In this document: one piece after another, positions 24,090 through 31,882 of the stretch
Layout: every line of letters begins with the position of its first letter
Position numbering within the stretch: the stretch's first letter is position 1
Assembly (NCBI GenBank): GCA_035601835.1
Contig: DATNNM010000018.1
Coordinates: 197,890-244,510, forward strand
Length of the DNA stretch: 46,621 nucleotides
From: Candidatus Tumulicola sp.
GTDB lineage: Bacteria; Vulcanimicrobiota; Vulcanimicrobiia; Eremiobacterales; Eremiobacteraceae
Reading direction: 5' to 3'
Program-made: the position numbers and the translations under genes
Notes under the pieces: model-generated
What the model was told of the DNA's origin: nothing
The model's input: the letters and a program-made list of their open reading frames with translations, nothing else
Database searches by the model: none

Positions 24090-24200
24090 TATCAAACTCC
24101 CGCGACGAGACTCCGGCCTAGTAGGGATTCCATCAGGTGCTTGAGGCCGGCGCCTCGTCCATGACCATCTTAGCACTGCCCCGTCTTGCCCACGTCCGGC

Positions 24201-24803
24201 CTAGCGCCGGCGCATGCCCAGCAGCCCGGCGGCCTTCGAGCGCGCGTCGACGCGGACGAGCCGCCTGGCCATCCGGGGCGTGATCAACTGCTCGTGCGAG
24301 ACATCGAGCAGGTGTTCCGGGATGAACCACACCGGCTTCTCGGTCGTCATCCAGGCCAGCGGATCGAAGCGCTTGAGGTTCACCGGCCGCGAAAACGTGC
24401 GCAGCGTGCGCTCGCCGCGCAGATTGAAATAGTCCTCGAAATAGGTCATGGCCAGCTCGCGCAACGTTCGGTAGACCGGCTCGCGGTAGCGGCAGCCCGA
24501 ATAGTTCGACTTCGCAAGCGCGCCCCAGTGGCCGTCGATCTGGTAGACCGCGATGACGTGGTCCGTATCGTGCTCCGCTTCGAGATCCACGATCAGCGGA
24601 GGAAAGCCGATGACGCGGAGCGCCGCAGCCGCGAAGATCGCGCCTTCGAGGCAGTGCGCGGTGAGTTCGTGGAGGACGCGGCGCGGCGACCAGGCTGTGT
24701 CCGCGAGGTGGTACGGCATGGCATCCATGAGCTTCTGAATGCCCGCGGGCGTGCGCAGCGAGCGCAGCTTCCTCAATTCACCCGCATTGAAATTGACGAT
24801 CAC
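24201..24803 (-). CDS. Transglutaminase-like domain protein
   Basis: 200 aa. The core resembles the transglutaminase/cysteine-protease fold: HELTAHCLEGAIFAAAALRV carries a candidate nucleophile Cys at about 51, HDTDHVIAVYQIDGHWGAL the His, and SNYSGCRYREPVYRTLREL a later polar site. The stretch AMTYFEDYFNLRGERTLRTF near residue 118 is a family-like helix. No signal peptide, so cytoplasmic. The suggested start is a GTG that lies inside a REP-like palindrome (24801-24827) with no normal ribosome site; an internal Met at residue 26 is an alternative. Enzyme activity is inferred from motif order only. Confidence 0.6.
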   Translation of the reverse strand: MIVNFNAGELRKLRSLRTPAGIQKLMDAMPYHLADTAWSPRRVLHELTAHCLEGAIFAAAALRVIGFPPLIVDLEAEHDTDHVIAVYQIDGHWGALAKSNYSGCRYREPVYRTLRELAMTYFEDYFNLRGERTLRTFSRPVNLKRFDPLAWMTTEKPVWFIPEHLLDVSHEQLITPRMARRLVRVDARSKAAGLLGMRRR

Positions 24804-24827
24804 GGACCTAAAGGTCCGTGGCTACGG
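24801..24827. repeat. REP-like palindrome, copy A
   Basis: Inverted repeat CACGGACCT / AGGTCCGTG (stem ACGGACCT, loop AA), followed on the plus strand by GCTACGG. On the minus strand it reads GTAG-CCA-CGGACC-TTTA-GGTCCG. Copies with the same layout occur at 37977 and, with compensatory changes, at 43114. It lies between the SDR stop and the neighbouring gene start and could terminate transcription. Confidence 0.65.
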
Positions 24828-24836
24828 TTATCACGA

Positions 24837-25625
24837 TCATATGGCGAGCCAGCCCCCGTCCACGGCGAGGATGTGCCCCGTCACATAGCTCGACGCGTCG
24901 CTTGCCAGAAACAGCAGCGGGCCGTCCAGTTCGTGCGCCAATCCGGGGCGCCCTATCGGCGTCATCTGCGAGATGCGCTTGACCATCTTCTCGTTCGAAA
25001 ATATTTCTTCTGTGAGTTCGCTTTCGAAATATCCAGGCGCAAGGGCGTTGACCCGAACGCCGCGCCCGGCCCACTCGCTGCCGAGCTGGCGCGTGAGGTT
25101 CGCCAGACCGGCTTTGCTTGCGGTGTAGCCGGGCAACGACCTTAAACCTCCGCCGACCACGCCGAGCACCGACACGATGTTGATGATGCTTCCCTTGCCG
25201 CGCTCGAGCATATGCCGTCCGACTCGCTGCGACACCAAGAAATGCGCCGTCAGATTCAATGCGATGACCTCGCGAAACGCCTCGATCGGTTCGTCTTCAG
25301 ACCTGTACGGATCAGCCGTGCCGGCGTTGTTCACGAGCACGTCGATACGGTCGCCGTGTTGCAACGCGGTGGTCACGAGCCGCTCGACGTCCGAGTCTTT
25401 GGTGATGTCGCATTCCACCGGCAGCGAACCGGGCAGCGCTTGGGAAAGCTCGCGCAGGCGATCCATTCGGCGCGCGGCGAGCACGACGCGAGCGCCCGCT
25501 GCGGTGAGCACGCGCGCGAAGCGCGCGCCGAGGCCGCTGGACGCCCCCGTGACGAGCGCCACGCGACCATCGAGCCGGAAGAGCGAAGCTGCGTCGACCG
25601 CCTGCGACTCACGAGGTGCGCTCAT
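24837..25625 (-). CDS. Short-chain dehydrogenase/reductase
   Basis: 262 aa, classical SDR. The NAD(P)-binding TGASSGLGARFA motif is at about residues 27-38, the structural NNAG at about 110, the catalytic Ser in IINIVSVLGVV, and Tyr/Lys in YTASKAG near 165. After ALVTGAS the acceptor strand ends VVLAARRMDRL, and the Arg pair there favours NADP(H). It ends GHILAVDGGWLAI, typical of SDR family members close to gluconate 5-dehydrogenase and 3-oxoacyl reductases. Last gene of the liv operon; its start overlaps the preceding SDR by four nt. The substrate is unknown but probably related to what the transporter brings in. Confidence 0.9.
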   Translation of the reverse strand: MSAPRESQAVDAASLFRLDGRVALVTGASSGLGARFARVLTAAGARVVLAARRMDRLRELSQALPGSLPVECDITKDSDVERLVTTALQHGDRIDVLVNNAGTADPYRSEDEPIEAFREVIALNLTAHFLVSQRVGRHMLERGKGSIINIVSVLGVVGGGLRSLPGYTASKAGLANLTRQLGSEWAGRGVRVNALAPGYFESELTEEIFSNEKMVKRISQMTPIGRPGLAHELDGPLLFLASDASSYVTGHILAVDGGWLAI

Positions 25626-26350
25626 ATGCGCACGCCTCCGTCGACGCGGATCATCTCTCCCGTGACGTACGCCGCTTCATCCGAGGCGAGGAACGCGACG
25701 ACCGCTGCGACATCGGCGGGCTGACCGGGCCGGCCGGCCGGGATTTTTAGCACGCTCGCGCTGCGGATGGCTTCGGGAATGCCGCGCGTCATCGCGGTGT
25801 CGATGAAGCCCGGGCAAACGGCGTTAGCAGTGACGCCGTACTTCGCCAACTCGAGCGCCGCGCTGCGCGTGAGCCCGATGACGCCGGCTTTGGTCGCCGC
25901 GTAGTTCGCCTGACCGATGCCGCCCATCCAGTTGACGCTGCTCATATTGATGATGCGGCCTTTGCCGGCTTCGCGCATCACCCGCGCGGCGGCGCGCGTC
26001 ATGTAGAACACGCCGCAAAGATTTACCGCCAAGACCTCCTGCCACTGCTCGTCCGTCATCTTGTGAAGCATGGCGTCGCGGTTGATGCCGGCGTTGTTGA
26101 CGGCGATGTCGAGCCGGCCGCATCGCGCGATGACTTCGCCGACGCAGGCGTCGCAGCGCGCCGCGACCCGGACGTCCACTTCTTGGGCGAAGGCGCCGCC
26201 GCCGCACGCAGCCGCCGTTCGTGCGGCCGCTTCCTTATCGACGTCCGCGCAAGCCACGCTCGCGCCTTCGGCCGCAAGCCTGCGCGCGATCGCTTCGCCG
26301 ATGCCGCGCCCGGCGCCGGTGACGATGGCGACCTTGCCGGCCAAGCTCAT
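25622..26350 (-). CDS. Short-chain dehydrogenase/reductase (FabG/PhaB-like)
   Basis: 242 aa from the ATG at 26350, which overlaps the livM stop (ATGA); the upstream extension of the frame is only the shadow of livM. Motifs: TGAGRGIGEAIA near residue 11, NNAGINRDAM near 85, catalytic SSVNWMGGIGQANYAATKAG near 135-155. It ends GEMIRVDGGVRI. The SSVN and GQxNY patch resembles acetoacetyl-CoA reductase and FabG. The residues after the second strand (CADVDKEAA) favour NAD(H). It probably oxidises or reduces a hydroxy/keto intermediate of the imported substrate. A four-nt overlap couples it to the next SDR. Confidence 0.9.
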   Translation of the reverse strand: MSLAGKVAIVTGAGRGIGEAIARRLAAEGASVACADVDKEAAARTAAACGGGAFAQEVDVRVAARCDACVGEVIARCGRLDIAVNNAGINRDAMLHKMTDEQWQEVLAVNLCGVFYMTRAAARVMREAGKGRIINMSSVNWMGGIGQANYAATKAGVIGLTRSAALELAKYGVTANAVCPGFIDTAMTRGIPEAIRSASVLKIPAGRPGQPADVAAVVAFLASDEAAYVTGEMIRVDGGVRI

Positions 26351-27303
26351 GCAGCCGGCTTCTTGCGCGTGAACAGATGGATCAGTTCGCCGACGATGCC
26401 GCGCCGGAACAGGCTGACGACGACGATGAAGAGCGCTCCCATGACGAAGCCGGGCGAATTGGTAAGCGTGGACAAGCGGTCGTTGATGAGCAGATATAGC
26501 GCAGCGCCGAACATCGGCCCGAAGATCGTGCCCATGCCGCCGAGCACCGTCATGATGACCACCTGGCCTGACGTCTGCCATTGCACGGTGTCCAGCGACG
26601 TGAAGCCGTGCGCGATGACGTACAGGCTGCCGGCCAGACCCGACAGCGCGGCCGAAAGCACGAACGCACCGAATTTGTAGAGATTCGACGCGTAGCCCAA
26701 GCTTATCGCGCGCGGTTCGTTTTCACGGATCGCAGTGAGCACTTGGCCGAATGGAGAGTGCACTACGCGCAGCGCAAATGCGACGCCCAGCACGGCGAAG
26801 GCCAACGCTATGTAATAGAAGGCGCGGTCGTCGTTGACGGGCAAGCCGAACAGCCAAGGCCGCGGCACGCCCTGCAATCCGTTCTCCGCGCCCGTGAAAT
26901 CCTTGAACTGGTTCGCGAAGAAGAACACGAGCTGCGCGAAGGCCAGCGTGATCATCGCGAAGTAGATGCCCTGCCGGCGGATCGACACGGCTCCCACGAT
27001 TGCGGCGATGATCACGGCCGCCAGGATCCCGCCCAGGACCGCAGGCACGAACGACCAGTGCGCGCGCACGATAAGGATGCCGCACAGGTAGCTCGAGGCG
27101 CCCCAAAACATCGCGTGGCCGAACGAGAGCAGCCCGGCATAGCCGAGCAGCAGATCCAGCGCGACGGCGAAGAGCGCCCAGATGACGATGTCGGCCGCCA
27201 GCCGCGGGAAGACGAGCCATGGCAGCGCCAGGCCCAGGGCGAGCCAGACGACCGCCAGCCATATGCCGATGCCGCCGCTCATGCGGAGCGTCCGCGCAAT
27301 CAT
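26347..27303 (-). CDS. livM: Branched-chain-type ABC transporter permease LivM
   Basis: 318 aa from the ATG at 27303, overlapping the livH stop (ATGA) by four nt; the longer open frame to 27720 is the shadow of livH. About eight to ten membrane helices. LivM features: DLLLGYAGLLSFGHAMFWGASSY, IRRQGIYFAMITLAFAQLV, NGLQGVPRP, the cytoplasmic coupling loop AIRENEPRAISLGY, and VIMTVLGGMGTIFGPMFGA. With LivH it forms the channel of an importer for amino acids or related small acids. The family also serves urea, amides and aromatic acids, so the name does not prove the substrate. Confidence 0.92.
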   Translation of the reverse strand: MIARTLRMSGGIGIWLAVVWLALGLALPWLVFPRLAADIVIWALFAVALDLLLGYAGLLSFGHAMFWGASSYLCGILIVRAHWSFVPAVLGGILAAVIIAAIVGAVSIRRQGIYFAMITLAFAQLVFFFANQFKDFTGAENGLQGVPRPWLFGLPVNDDRAFYYIALAFAVLGVAFALRVVHSPFGQVLTAIRENEPRAISLGYASNLYKFGAFVLSAALSGLAGSLYVIAHGFTSLDTVQWQTSGQVVIMTVLGGMGTIFGPMFGAALYLLINDRLSTLTNSPGFVMGALFIVVVSLFRRGIVGELIHLFTRKKPAA

Positions 27304-28181
27304 ATGCTGCGCCGCTCCAAGACGCCGAACAGACCCGCGGGCCGCACGAGCAGCACGAGCGCCATGAGGATGAAGACGCCGGTATTGGCCACCGGCGGAT
27401 ACACCATTGCGCCGATCGCCGCCACGAGTCCGACGATGAAACCGGTGATGATCGAGCCGCCGATCGAGCCCATCCCGCCGATGACCACCACCGCAAACGT
27501 GGTGATGATGATGTCGGATCCCATCGCGGGCGTGACGCTCGTGGTCGGCGCCGCCAGCACGCCGGCGAGCGCCGCGAGGGCGACGCCGAAGCCGAACGTC
27601 AGCGTCGCAAGGCGCGAGGTGTTGATGCCGAAGGCCTGCACGAGCGGCGGGTTCTCGGTCGCGGCGCGGATCTTCGCGCCGAGCGGCGTGCGCTCGATGG
27701 CAAGCCACACGGCCAGACACACGAGTGCGGAGAACACGATGATGAAGAGCCGGTACGTCGGGTAGAACGTGACGCCCAGATTGACCGCACCCTGCAGTTG
27801 CGACGGCACCGAGTACGGCGTGCCCTGCATGCCGAAGAACTGTTTCATGCCTTCTTCGATGACCAGCGTGAGTCCGAAGGTGAGCAGCAAGTTGTACAGC
27901 GGGTCGAGGCTGGTCAGTCGCCGGATAAGGGTACGCTCGAAGGCCATGCCGAGCAATCCCACGGCGAGCGGCGCGATGATCAGCGCTCCCCAGAACGGCA
28001 GGTGGAGGTATTGCGCGGCCATATAGGCGCCGAACGCGCCGAGCATGTACATCGCGCCGTGCGCGAAGTTCACGATGCGCATCATCCCGAAGATGATGGC
28101 AAGGCCCAGGCTGAGCAGCGCGTAAAACGCGCCGCTCACCAGGCCGTTGAAGAGTTGGAGCGCGAGGAGGCTTAGATCCAC
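27300..28181 (-). CDS. livH: Branched-chain-type ABC transporter permease LivH
   Basis: 293 aa from a GTG at 28181, close to the family length. LivH marks: LFNGLVSGAFYALLSLGLAII split over residues 10-32, FGMMRIVNFAHGAMYMLGAF, the SLDPLYNLLLTFGLTLVIEEG helix (LTFGLTLVIEE), RTPLGAKIRAATENPPLVQAFGI as the coupling loop, and FAVVVIGGMGSIGGSIITG. Integral inner membrane protein; partner of LivM. It overlaps livM by four nt and starts three nt after the stop of the binding-protein gene. Confidence 0.93.
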   Translation of the reverse strand: MDLSLLALQLFNGLVSGAFYALLSLGLAIIFGMMRIVNFAHGAMYMLGAFGAYMAAQYLHLPFWGALIIAPLAVGLLGMAFERTLIRRLTSLDPLYNLLLTFGLTLVIEEGMKQFFGMQGTPYSVPSQLQGAVNLGVTFYPTYRLFIIVFSALVCLAVWLAIERTPLGAKIRAATENPPLVQAFGINTSRLATLTFGFGVALAALAGVLAAPTTSVTPAMGSDIIITTFAVVVIGGMGSIGGSIITGFIVGLVAAIGAMVYPPVANTGVFILMALVLLVRPAGLFGVLERRSI

Positions 28182-28184
28182 ACG

Positions 28185-29402
28185 CTACATCTTACATGTC
28201 ACCTGCGATAGCGGACGATACGCCTGCTCGCCGGGCACCGTCTTCACGATCTTGAAGAAATCCCATGGAATGGTGACGGCGGATGCAGGTTTGACGTCCG
28301 CTACGTACATGTCGTGGATCAACAGGTGGTCCTGAGCGCGGATGTAGGCGTGGCGCGCGAACAGGTCCTCGAAGTGGTAGCCTTCCAGCGCCTTGACCAC
28401 CGCATTCGCGTCGATAGACTTCGCGCGGTTGACCGCGTCGAGGTACTGATACGCGGCGGAATAGTCGGCGATCTGGATCCACGTCGGCCGCTTGCCGGTC
28501 TTCGCCTTATAGCGGTCGGCAAACGCGCGCGTCTTGTCGTCGAGATTCCAGTAGGACCCGATCGTGATCGTGGCGCCGTTCCAATAGTCCGGGCCGAGCG
28601 AAGAGACGTCGCTGTCGAACAGCAGGCCGACGCCCACCTTGATGCCGCGCTTTTGCAGGCCGAACTCGTTGATCTGCTTCATCGAGTTGATCGTGTCACC
28701 GCCCGCGTTCATCAGGCCGATGACGTCGGGCCGCATCGCTTGCGCCTGCAAGAGGTAGGTCGAGAAATCGGTGTTGCCGAGCGGCACGTAGTCGTTGTGG
28801 ATGACCGAGCCGCCTGCCTGTTGGACCGCGGCCGTGAAATTTCGCAGCATCGATTCGCCGAACGCGTAATTCGCGGTGATCATGTACCAGCGCTTGCCGC
28901 CGGCTTCCGTCACGCGTTTGCCGGTGTTCTGCGCGAGCGCATACGTGTCATAACCGTAGTGGAACGTATACTTGTTGCACTTGCTCATGGTGAGATCGTC
29001 GGTGGCGCCGCCGACCACGATCACGAGCTTGTGATCTGCCGCACCGACCGCCGAAACGGCCAGCGACACGGACGATGTCGGCAGTCCGATGATCACCGAA
29101 GCGCCTAGCGACTCGAACAATTCGTGCGCCTTGGTGCTGGCCAGCGCGGGATCGTTTTGGTGATCGACGGACAGCACTTTGATCGACTTGCCGAGCACGG
29201 CGCCGCCGTAATCCTGCACGGCCATCCGGACCGCCGACACGCCGCCCTGACCGTCGAGATCCGCATAGACCTTCGACTGATCGTTCATGACGGCGATCTT
29301 GATCGTGTCGTCGGCGGACGCTTGAGTCGCCGGGTACGACGACGCGAAAAGCAGTACTCCCGCGCCCAGCGCGAGCATTATGAAGCGCGATAGTCTTTGC
29401 AT
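28185..29402 (-). CDS. HAAT-type ABC transporter substrate-binding protein
   Basis: 405 aa. A signal peptide ends near ATQASADD, so it is periplasmic. Type I periplasmic-binding fold: IKIAVMNDQSKVYADLDGQG, DHQNDPALASTKAHELFE, VIIGLPTSSVSLAVSAVGAA, YMITANYAFGESMLRNF and DVIGLMNAGGDTINSMKQ in the expected order. The variant with this motif order is often met in clusters for catabolism of organic acids or alcohols rather than for leucine uptake, so I give no livK symbol. It lies within the liv operon, three nt after livF and before livH. The pocket residues cannot be read off reliably. Confidence 0.9.
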   Translation of the reverse strand: MQRLSRFIMLALGAGVLLFASSYPATQASADDTIKIAVMNDQSKVYADLDGQGGVSAVRMAVQDYGGAVLGKSIKVLSVDHQNDPALASTKAHELFESLGASVIIGLPTSSVSLAVSAVGAADHKLVIVVGGATDDLTMSKCNKYTFHYGYDTYALAQNTGKRVTEAGGKRWYMITANYAFGESMLRNFTAAVQQAGGSVIHNDYVPLGNTDFSTYLLQAQAMRPDVIGLMNAGGDTINSMKQINEFGLQKRGIKVGVGLLFDSDVSSLGPDYWNGATITIGSYWNLDDKTRAFADRYKAKTGKRPTWIQIADYSAAYQYLDAVNRAKSIDANAVVKALEGYHFEDLFARHAYIRAQDHLLIHDMYVADVKPASAVTIPWDFFKIVKTVPGEQAYRPLSQVTCKM

Positions 29403-29404
29403 GC

Positions 29405-30097
29405 CTATACTCCCAGATGTTCGAGCAGTTCGTGCTCTCTATGGATGACTTCAGCGTTGTCGAGAGCTTCGACAACCCTGCCGTGGACCATCAGATAATG
29501 CCGGTCGGAAACCTTCGTCGCGAAGCGGACGTTTTGCTCTACCAGGAGCACCGTCAGCCCGGTCTTTTTCATTTCGAGGATCAGGTCGCGGATGGTCGCC
29601 ACGAGGGAGGGAGCCAGGCCCTCCGTCGGCTCGTCCAGCAGCAGCAGCTTGGCGCCCGTGCGCAGCGCCCGGGCGATGGCCAGCATCTGCTGCTCGCCTC
29701 CTGACAGCGTGGTGCCGACGGCACGTTCGCGCTGATGCAGGATCGGGAAGAGCGCGAAGATGCGTTCGAGCGTCCATTGGGTAGCGCCGACCACCGGCGG
29801 CAACAACAGGTTCTCTTTGACGGAGAGACTCGAAAAGATGCCGCGCTCTTCAGGCACGTAGGCCATGCCGAGCCGGGCGATTCGATCGGAGGGCAGATCT
29901 TGGATCTCGCGGCCCTCGAACTCGATCGTGCCCGTCTTCTTGCGCAGCATGCCCACGATGGACTTGAGCGTCGTCGTCTTGCCGGCGCCGTTGCGGCCGA
30001 CCAGGGTCACGACCTCGCCGCGCTTCACATTCAGGCTGACGCCGTGAAGCACATGACTCTCAGCATACCACGCGTGGAGATCGCGCACCTCAAGCAT
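29405..30097 (-). CDS. livF: ABC transporter ATP-binding protein LivF
   Basis: 230 aa, the normal length. Walker A GRNGAGKTTTLKSIVGM at about residues 34-50, signature LSGGEQQMLAIARAL near 135, Walker B LLLLDEPTEGLAP near 155, switch His in LVEQNVRFA. The start and the middle (LHAWYAESHVLHGVSLNVKR, RIARLGMAYVPEERGIFSSL) are diagnostic of LivF. It powers the LivHM channel with LivG. It overlaps livG by eight nt, and the binding-protein gene follows after two nt. Confidence 0.94.
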   Translation of the reverse strand: MLEVRDLHAWYAESHVLHGVSLNVKRGEVVTLVGRNGAGKTTTLKSIVGMLRKKTGTIEFEGREIQDLPSDRIARLGMAYVPEERGIFSSLSVKENLLLPPVVGATQWTLERIFALFPILHQRERAVGTTLSGGEQQMLAIARALRTGAKLLLLDEPTEGLAPSLVATIRDLILEMKKTGLTVLLVEQNVRFATKVSDRHYLMVHGRVVEALDNAEVIHREHELLEHLGV

Positions 30098-30851
30098 CGA
30101 TGCCGCCCAGATAGGCGTCGATCACGCGCTGGTCGTTGCGCACGGTTTGATACGGGCCTTCCGCGATGACCCGCCCGAATTGCAGGACGACGATGTGATC
30201 GGAGAGCTGCTCGACCACGTTCATGTTGTGCTCGACCAGCACGATGGTGCGCCCGCGCGCGGTTTCGCGCACGAGTTCCACTACCGAGTCGACGTCCTCG
30301 CCGCCCAGCCCGGAGGTGGGCTCATCGAGCAGGAGCAGCACCGGGTCGAGCGCCACGGCGATCGCAAGCTCGAGCGCACGTTTCTTGCCGTACGGCAGCA
30401 GCGCGGCCAAGCCTCGGGCGTCCGACGCCAAGCGGACCCGCTCCAAAATGGCCAACGCCGGCGCTTCAAGCGCGGCCGACGCGCTTCCCGGTACCCAAAA
30501 GCGCGGCGCGAGCGATGTCTTGGACAGCAGCGCCACTTGGACGTTGTCGATCACGCTCAAGTGCGGGAAGATGCTCGTGATCTGGAAACTGCGCACGATC
30601 CCCATGCGCGCGATGTCCGCAGCTCCAAGCCGGGTGATGTCGCGTCCGTTGAATTCGATGCTGCCCGCGGAAGGGCGGAGAAAACCGCTAAGCAGGTTGA
30701 ACAGCGTCGTCTTGCCGGCGCCGTTCGGGCCGATGATCGCGTGAGTGCGCCCCTCGCTGACCTTGATCGACACGTCGTCGAGCGCGCGAAAGCCTGCGAA
30801 CGTCATCGACAGTCCGCGGGTGCATAGCAACGGCGACGCTGCGTCTGCCAT
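30090..30851 (-). CDS. livG: ABC transporter ATP-binding protein LivG
   Basis: 253 aa. Walker A GPNGAGKTTLFNLLSGF near residue 41, LivG-type IARMGIVRSFQITSIFPHLS, a signature in the variant form LPYGKKRALELAIAVAL near 158, Walker B LLLLDEPTSGLGG near 178, and switch LVEHNMNVVEQLSDHI. The family form of the signature is usually YGQQR; KKR is a modest change. First gene of the seven-gene liv-SDR run; its promoter should lie in 30852-30947, shared with the divergent lipoprotein gene. Confidence 0.94.
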   Translation of the reverse strand: MADAASPLLCTRGLSMTFAGFRALDDVSIKVSEGRTHAIIGPNGAGKTTLFNLLSGFLRPSAGSIEFNGRDITRLGAADIARMGIVRSFQITSIFPHLSVIDNVQVALLSKTSLAPRFWVPGSASAALEAPALAILERVRLASDARGLAALLPYGKKRALELAIAVALDPVLLLLDEPTSGLGGEDVDSVVELVRETARGRTIVLVEHNMNVVEQLSDHIVVLQFGRVIAEGPYQTVRNDQRVIDAYLGGIDA

Positions 30852-30879
30852 GGGCCCCCAAGTTAGCGATTGCTCAAGG

Positions 30880-30903
30880 GGCGCCCTCCGGCCCTAGGGC
30901 GCC
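30880..30903. promoter_or_regulatory. Inverted repeat in the livG/lipoprotein divergent region
   Basis: GGCGCCCT and AGGGCGCC form a perfect 8-nt inverted repeat with an 8-nt spacer in the 96-nt gap between two divergent genes. The layout fits an operator for a dimeric regulator or a hairpin in the leader. No clear -35/-10 pair can be assigned. Confidence 0.35.
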
Positions 30904-30947
30904 GGTCCGCGCCGGACGAACCCTCGCGTCAGGAAAGGAAACGATTC

Positions 30948-31877
30948 ATGCGGTCTCACGTCATGGCGCGATTGATGCTTGGGTTGGTCGCCTTTGTCGG
31001 CCTTGCCGCCGTCGCGTGCAACACGACGACTTCGGCCCCGGTTTTTTTCGGGCCGCAGCACCTATATGTGACCGACGAAGGCTCCCCGAGCAAGATCTTC
31101 GTCTACACGTTGCCGGTTTCGGCCACGAGCACCCCCGCCGTCACCGTGCTGACGACCGGGAACCTCGCGCAGAACCCGTGTTTTGACGGAGCGGGGCACA
31201 TCTACGTCCCTCTGGGAGTTGCCGCCGACCTGCCAGTGTTCAACCTGCCGCTGACCACGGGGTCGATCCAAGCGTTCACGCTTCCGGTGACCAACGCGGA
31301 GGACTGTCATTTCGACGCGGCCGGAAACATGTATGTCGCCTTCGGGGTTGCCAGCATCGGCGTTTTCCAAGCACCTGTGCAGTCCAGCTCGACTGGGGGC
31401 ACGCCCATCACCGACCAAGTCAGCGGGCCATTCGGCGTGTGGACGGATGCGGCCGGAGACGTCTTCGTCGCTGACGAGACGTACGTCACCGAATACTCCT
31501 CGCTTGGCTCCGCCAACGCGCTGCTCGCTAAGTTCGGCACGATCCAAGGGGGCTCGAACTTCGGCGCGGCGATCGGGCCGACGGGAAGCCTGTACGTCCC
31601 CAACGGCACTGCCCGCAATCAGATCGACGTGTACGACCCGCCGTTCACGAATTCGAGCGCGAAGAACGCTTCCAAGACCATCACGGTGCAGGCGTTGACG
31701 AGCTCCAACTACCTGACATGGGTGTCGTTCGACCGCGCGGGCGATCTTTACGTCGGCGCAAGCGACAACACCCTGACCGCCAATCACGTCTTCGTGTTCC
31801 CGCCGCCGTACACCACGGTGGGCGTCGACTTGAACACGGGCACGCTGAAAGTGCGCGGCGTGGCGATAGGCCCCTGA
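30948..31877 (+). CDS. Lipoprotein with NHL/SMP-30-like beta propeller
   Basis: The ATG at 30948 is chosen for its ribosome site (AGGAAAGGA at 30931-30939); the frame extends to 30870 without one. 309 aa. Lipoprotein signal LGLVAFVGLAAVACNTT, with the acylated Cys near residue 24. The mature part holds repeated blades with FDGAGHIYVP, FDAAGNMYVAFG, TDAAGDVFVADE and FDRAGDLYVGASD, the D-x-x-G-x-(I/L/V)-Y-V pattern of NHL or SMP-30-like propellers. Probably periplasmic or on the cell surface. The stop is five nt before thrS, yet a functional link with translation is unlikely; readthrough into thrS is possible. Confidence 0.8.
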   Translation: MRSHVMARLMLGLVAFVGLAAVACNTTTSAPVFFGPQHLYVTDEGSPSKIFVYTLPVSATSTPAVTVLTTGNLAQNPCFDGAGHIYVPLGVAADLPVFNLPLTTGSIQAFTLPVTNAEDCHFDAAGNMYVAFGVASIGVFQAPVQSSSTGGTPITDQVSGPFGVWTDAAGDVFVADETYVTEYSSLGSANALLAKFGTIQGGSNFGAAIGPTGSLYVPNGTARNQIDVYDPPFTNSSAKNASKTITVQALTSSNYLTWVSFDRAGDLYVGASDNTLTANHVFVFPPPYTTVGVDLNTGTLKVRGVAIGP

Positions 31878-31882
31878 CTCAT

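Noticed and set aside
27304-27720. N-terminal extension of LivM to 27720 and of the SDR to 26581
   Set aside because: Both are Arg/His-rich shadows of the preceding gene; the overlapping ATGA starts give normal family ends.
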